Shown here: piece by piece, positions 60,183-64,000 of the stretch
Layout of the letters: each line of letters begins with the position of its first letter
Position numbering within the stretch: position 1 is the first letter of the stretch
DNA from: Collibacillus ludicampi
GTDB lineage: Bacteria; Bacillota; Bacilli; Tumebacillales; BOQE01
Length of the DNA: 64,000 bases
Direction: 5' to 3'
NCBI RefSeq assembly: GCF_023705585.1
Contig: NZ_BOQE01000001.1
Coordinates: 3,008,710-3,072,709, forward strand
The notes under the pieces: generated by a model
Told to the model about the DNA's origin: nothing
The model's input: the letters and a program-made list of their open reading frames with translations, nothing else
The model's database searches: none
Position numbers and translations under genes: made by a program

Positions 60183-62333
60183 TTGGACATGGCGAGAGCA
60201 AATGCACAAATTCTAGCGATTGATGCCGGAGGGACCATGACGGACACCTTCATCATTAACGACAAGGGGGAATTTGTGGTCGGCAAAGCGCAATCCACTC
60301 CAGAAGACGAGTCGATCGGCCTCTTGAATTCGGCTCGCGACGCGTTGTCTTATTGGGGAACGACCGTCGAAGAAGCTTTTCCCCAACTGGTGGCTGGCGT
60401 TTATTCCGGGACGGCGATGCTCAACCGCTTGGTGTCAAGGAAGGGCAGGCGAGTCGGGCTGATCGTCAACAAGGGGATGGAAGACTTCCATCGCATGGGA
60501 AGAGCCATTCAGGCGTATCTTGGGTACTCCTATTCAGACAGGTTGCACCTGAATACCCATCGCTATGATCCTCCACTGGTTCCTAGGGAATTGACCCGGG
60601 GTGTCACCGAACGTGTAGATTTATTTGGCAACGTAGTCATTCCGCTTTATGAACACGAAGTGGAACAAGCTGTGGTGGAACTACTGGAACAGAACGTGGA
60701 AGCGATTGTGATCAGTTTCCTTCACTCCTATAAATACCCAGCACATGAACGCCGGGTTCGGGACATGGCAAAGGAAATCATGAAAAAACGGGGACAAGAG
60801 GTGCCGATTTTTGCTTCGGTCGATTACTATCCGGTACGCAAAGAATCGCACCGTACCAATACGACGATTATCGAGGCCTATGCTGCCGATCCGTCCCGAA
60901 AAACGTTATCGACCATCGATAAACGGGTCAAGGAAAAAGGAGCTAAGTTTGATCTGCGGGTGATGGCAAGCCATGGCGGAACGATCAGCTATCAGGCAAA
61001 CGAGTTGGCTCGTACGCTGGTGTCCGGTCCGATCGGCGGCGTTGTAGGCGCCAAGTATCTCGGTGAGTATCTGGGCATTCGCAATATCGCATGTTCGGAC
61101 ATCGGCGGCACCAGTTTTGACATGGCGCTCATTACGCAAGGAGATTTGAGCATCAACACCAGCCCAGACATGGCCCGTCTTGTTCTGTCCCTTCCGTTGG
61201 TCGCGATGGATACCGTGGGGGCAGGCGCCGGCAGTTTTGTGCGGATTGATCCTAACTTCAAGTCGATCACCCTGGGGCCGGACAGCGCGGGTTACCGGGT
61301 GGGAGTCTGCAACCCTGCTGGAGGTATTGAAACGGTTACCGTTTCTGACTGTCACGTTGTTTTGGGATTGATCAATCCCGACAACTTCTTGGGTGGAGAA
61401 GTCAAACTCTATCCGGAACTTGCTTATAAGGCGATCAAGGAACAAATCGCCGATCCGCTTGGACTCACCGTGGAGGACGCGGCATACGGTGTGATCGACC
61501 TGCTGGAATCGCAGCTTCGTAACTATCTCGAGTCGATGATTCTCGGAAAAGGATATTCACCGTCCCAGTATGTCTGCTTCTCTTATGGTGGTGGAGGACC
61601 GCTGCATACTGCCGGTTACACGAAAGGACTCGGTTTTGAAGATATTCTTGTTCCTGCGTGGGCAGCCGGATTCTCAGCTTTTGGTTGCGGAGCCGCGGAT
61701 TTCGAATATCGTTACGACAAAACGCTGGACCTGAACGTGAGTCCGAACGCTGGAGATGAGGAAAAGGTAGAGGCCGGACAGAATTTGCAATTGGCGTGGG
61801 AAGAACTGTCGGATAAAGTGGCGGAAGAATTTGAAAAGAATAATTTCCCGCGTGACAAAGTAGAATTTCGACTCTATTTCCGTATGCAGTACCAAGGCCA
61901 GCTGAACGATTTGGAAATCGAATCGCCGATCACTCAGGTACGAACCGCTGCAGACTGGGATAAACTCGTTGAAGCGTTTGAAGAAACGTATTCCCGCGTG
62001 TACGCGAAAGCTGCCCGTTCGCCTGAACTTGGTTACTCAGTCACCGGGGCAATTGTTAGGGGAATCACAGAAGTGCCGAAACCGAAAATTCCGGAAGAAC
62101 CGCTTGCTGGCGATATACCTCCGGAAAAAGCTTACCTTGGTACACGTAACGTGTATTGGAAAGGACAATGGGTGAAAGCCGACATTTGGGCAATGGAATC
62201 GTTGAAAGCAGGTAACCGTATTAAAGGGTTCGCGATCCTTGAATCTCCGGCGACAACATTTGTCGTTCCGCCAGGGTATGAGACGTATCTCGATCAGCAC
62301 CGTATCTTCCACCTAAAAGAACCTCGTGAGTAA
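60183..62333 (+). CDS. acxA: Acetone carboxylase beta subunit (HyuA-type)
   Basis: Acetone carboxylase converts acetone, bicarbonate and ATP to acetoacetate. The 716-residue protein belongs to the hydantoinase A/oxoprolinase family, with AIDAGGTMTDTFIIND near residue 12 (ATP phosphate loop), YSGTAMLNRLVSRKGRRVG near residue 76, ACSDIGGTSFDMALI near residue 303 and CFSYGGGGPLHTAGYTKGLGF near residue 463. The length and the acxB-like gene 54 bp downstream fit AcxA. AGGGAG at 60171-60176 favours TTG at 60183; ATG at 60189 and 60177 are alternatives. Confidence 0.88.
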   Translation: MDMARANAQILAIDAGGTMTDTFIINDKGEFVVGKAQSTPEDESIGLLNSARDALSYWGTTVEEAFPQLVAGVYSGTAMLNRLVSRKGRRVGLIVNKGMEDFHRMGRAIQAYLGYSYSDRLHLNTHRYDPPLVPRELTRGVTERVDLFGNVVIPLYEHEVEQAVVELLEQNVEAIVISFLHSYKYPAHERRVRDMAKEIMKKRGQEVPIFASVDYYPVRKESHRTNTTIIEAYAADPSRKTLSTIDKRVKEKGAKFDLRVMASHGGTISYQANELARTLVSGPIGGVVGAKYLGEYLGIRNIACSDIGGTSFDMALITQGDLSINTSPDMARLVLSLPLVAMDTVGAGAGSFVRIDPNFKSITLGPDSAGYRVGVCNPAGGIETVTVSDCHVVLGLINPDNFLGGEVKLYPELAYKAIKEQIADPLGLTVEDAAYGVIDLLESQLRNYLESMILGKGYSPSQYVCFSYGGGGPLHTAGYTKGLGFEDILVPAWAAGFSAFGCGAADFEYRYDKTLDLNVSPNAGDEEKVEAGQNLQLAWEELSDKVAEEFEKNNFPRDKVEFRLYFRMQYQGQLNDLEIESPITQVRTAADWDKLVEAFEETYSRVYAKAARSPELGYSVTGAIVRGITEVPKPKIPEEPLAGDIPPEKAYLGTRNVYWKGQWVKADIWAMESLKAGNRIKGFAILESPATTFVVPPGYETYLDQHRIFHLKEPRE

Positions 62334-62387
62334 TTTTGGCTTAACAGTATCGCAATTTTTTCGAATCTTGAGAAGGAGGGATTTCCA

Positions 62388-64000
62388 TTGGCTATTCAGG
62401 AAAAAGATTTGAAAGTTCAACAGACTTCGCGAGGGATTGGTTGGAACGGAAAAACACTCAAGCAAATGCGGGAGGAAATCGATCGATTAAGTCGTGAAAC
62501 CGGTCACTATGCTGGTTTGAAGGAACTACCGTTTAAAGAATCCGATCCAATCCGTTATGAAAAGATGTTCGCCAAGCTGCGCGGAGGCGTTGTTCATGCC
62601 CGAGAAACCGCAAAACGGGTGGCCGCTTCTCCGATTGTCGAGCAAGAAGGGGAGTTGTGCTTTACCCTGTACACTCCGGAAGCAGATTCAATCGTCACTT
62701 CCACAGGTATTATCATTCATGTGGGTACGATGGGAGCCGCGATCAAATACATGATCAAGAACGATTACGAAGAGAATCCCGGCATCGAACCTGGCGATAT
62801 ATTCTGTAACAACGACGTTCATATCGGAAACGTTCACCCTTGTGACGTGCACACCATCGTACCGATTTTCTGGGAAAATGAGGTGGTGGGCTGGGTCGGC
62901 GGCGTCACTCACGTGATCGACGTCGGTGCGACCGCTCCCGGAAGCATGACGGTCGGACCGGTATCCCGTTACGATGATGGTTATCAGGTGGCATGCAGAA
63001 AAATTGGGAAAAATGATACGCTCCTTAAAGACTGGTTGATCGAGAGCCAGAGATCAGTCCGAACCACGAAATACTGGCTGTTGGATGAACGGACACGCGT
63101 GGCCGGCTGTCATATGATTCGAGATTTGGTTTTGCAAATGATTGAAGAAGAAGGAATCGATACTTATAAACAGTTTATCCGAGAAGTGATTGAAGATGGA
63201 CGCCGTGGCTTCATCAATCAGGTCAAATCGATGACCATTCCTGGAAAATACCGCGGTGTATCGTTCGTCGATGTTCCTTACAAAAACCTGGATGTGCCTC
63301 CTTATGCGCGAATCAATACGATTATGCATGCTCCTCATGAAATGACGATTCACAAAGATGGAAAATTCGAAATCGATTTTGAGGGAGTCAACCGCTGGGG
63401 CTGGCACAGCTACAATGCGACTCCAGTTTCCATCACAAGTGGAATCTGGGTCATGATGTCACAAACGCTGATTCCGAATGACCGCGTGAACGACGGTGCT
63501 TTATATGCTAGTAAGTTCGGCTTGCCTTACGGATCCTGGCTGAACCCTGACGATATCCGGACGGCCCATAGTTACGCATGGCATTTCTTGGTTACCGCAT
63601 GGAGTCCCTTGTGGCGCTCTTTGAGCCGGACCTATTTCTCCCGCGGTTATCTGGAAGAAGTGAATGCTGGGAATGCCAATACAAGTAACTGGTTACAAGG
63701 CGGCGGCTATAACCAGTTTAATGAAAACCATGCGGTCAACAGCTTCGAATCGGCGGCTGAAGGAGTCGGGGCAAGCGCTGTCAAGGACGGAATCGATCAT
63801 GCGGCAGCCGTTTGGAATCCGGAAGGCGACATGGGTGACATGGAGATCTGGGAGCTGGCCGAACCGCTCTTGTACCTTGGACGCGCAATCAAGCCTAATA
63901 CGGGAGGATACGGTAAGTACCGCGGCGGAAACGGCTACGAAACGCTGCGGATGGTATGGGGAGCCAAAGATTGGACCATGTTTTTCATGGGGAATGGGTA
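62388..64000 (+). CDS. acxB: Acetone carboxylase alpha subunit (HyuB-type), 3' cut by window
   Basis: The frame is open from TTG 62388 (AAGGAGGG at 62373) to the window edge, about 537 codons. It is a hydantoinase B family protein, with GDIFCNNDVHIGNVHPCDVH near residue 139, a His/Asp-rich stretch likely to hold the metal site of acetone carboxylases, then GWVGGVTHVIDVGATAPGSM. The family usually has about 770 residues, so some 235 are outside the window. The gamma subunit acxC should follow. Acetoacetate is also the product of the HMG-CoA lyase in this window. Confidence 0.88.
   Translation, partial: MAIQEKDLKVQQTSRGIGWNGKTLKQMREEIDRLSRETGHYAGLKELPFKESDPIRYEKMFAKLRGGVVHARETAKRVAASPIVEQEGELCFTLYTPEADSIVTSTGIIIHVGTMGAAIKYMIKNDYEENPGIEPGDIFCNNDVHIGNVHPCDVHTIVPIFWENEVVGWVGGVTHVIDVGATAPGSMTVGPVSRYDDGYQVACRKIGKNDTLLKDWLIESQRSVRTTKYWLLDERTRVAGCHMIRDLVLQMIEEEGIDTYKQFIREVIEDGRRGFINQVKSMTIPGKYRGVSFVDVPYKNLDVPPYARINTIMHAPHEMTIHKDGKFEIDFEGVNRWGWHSYNATPVSITSGIWVMMSQTLIPNDRVNDGALYASKFGLPYGSWLNPDDIRTAHSYAWHFLVTAWSPLWRSLSRTYFSRGYLEEVNAGNANTSNWLQGGGYNQFNENHAVNSFESAAEGVGASAVKDGIDHAAAVWNPEGDMGDMEIWELAEPLLYLGRAIKPNTGGYGKYRGGNGYETLRMVWGAKDWTMFFMGNG

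Noticed and set aside
1-64000. CRISPR arrays, rRNA, tRNA genes, insertion sequences or prophage
   Set aside because: No regularly spaced direct repeats, cloverleaf genes, transposase or phage-type genes were seen on either strand.

Overview
The window comes from an endospore-forming, Gram-positive Bacillota of moderate GC. This rests on spoVK, spoVD, spoVE, spoIIGA, sigE, sigG, the ylm cluster, a T-box leader on ileS and DAP-type MurE. A deeper placement, perhaps Alicyclobacillaceae-like bacilli, is a guess from gene content and was not tested.

Layout. Positions 1-8.2 kb hold the tail of a GT4 glycosyltransferase, a PAP2-type membrane phosphatase, a YjcZ-like miniprotein, a DUF1405 membrane protein, an ECF energising module (ecfA1-ecfA2-ecfT) divergent from a frameshifted bioY across a BirA-type operator, a membrane-anchored cytochrome c, spoVK and an unknown secreted protein behind an RBS-masking hairpin. 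Positions 8.2-13.3 kb carry greA, a 58-codon orphan, a PIG-V-like mannosyltransferase next to a polyprenyl-phosphate sugar synthase/GtrA fusion, and serA behind a ZTP (pfl) riboswitch. Positions 13.4-21.4 kb carry moaC-moaB beside a decayed ThiF/MoeB tail, a tightly coupled steA-steB-GT2-MraY-like operon, two small genes and a FabG-like reductase. Positions 21.5-26.8 kb are an yngH-yngHB-yngG-yngF-yngE type acyl-CoA carboxylase and leucine-catabolism operon. A metallophosphoesterase and panE follow.

Positions 28.9-56.5 kb are a near-complete division and cell-wall cluster: mraZ, rsmH, ftsL, pbpB, spoVD, murE, murF, mraY, murD, spoVE, murG, murB, murA, two DUF881 genes, sbp, ftsA, ftsZ, spoIIGA, sigE, sigG, ylmC, pgeF, ylmE, sepF, ylmG, ylmH and divIVA. 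divIB/ftsQ is absent from its usual place. Intrinsic terminators after murG, murA, sbp and ftsZ split the cluster. ileS follows with a T-box. The window ends in acetone carboxylase genes (acxA and 5' acxB) behind a textbook sigma-54 promoter with upstream palindromes.

The most unusual material is non-coding. A family of long imperfect palindromes (about 110-250 bp) with two distinguishable ends occurs at four intergenic sites (5.4, 19.4, 25.0 and 52.6 kb). One copy contains a second, differently armed copy nested in its loop. No transposase lies nearby. Two further hairpins sharing a GTTCAAAAAGGCT-like arm lie between murF and mraY and upstream of ylmE.
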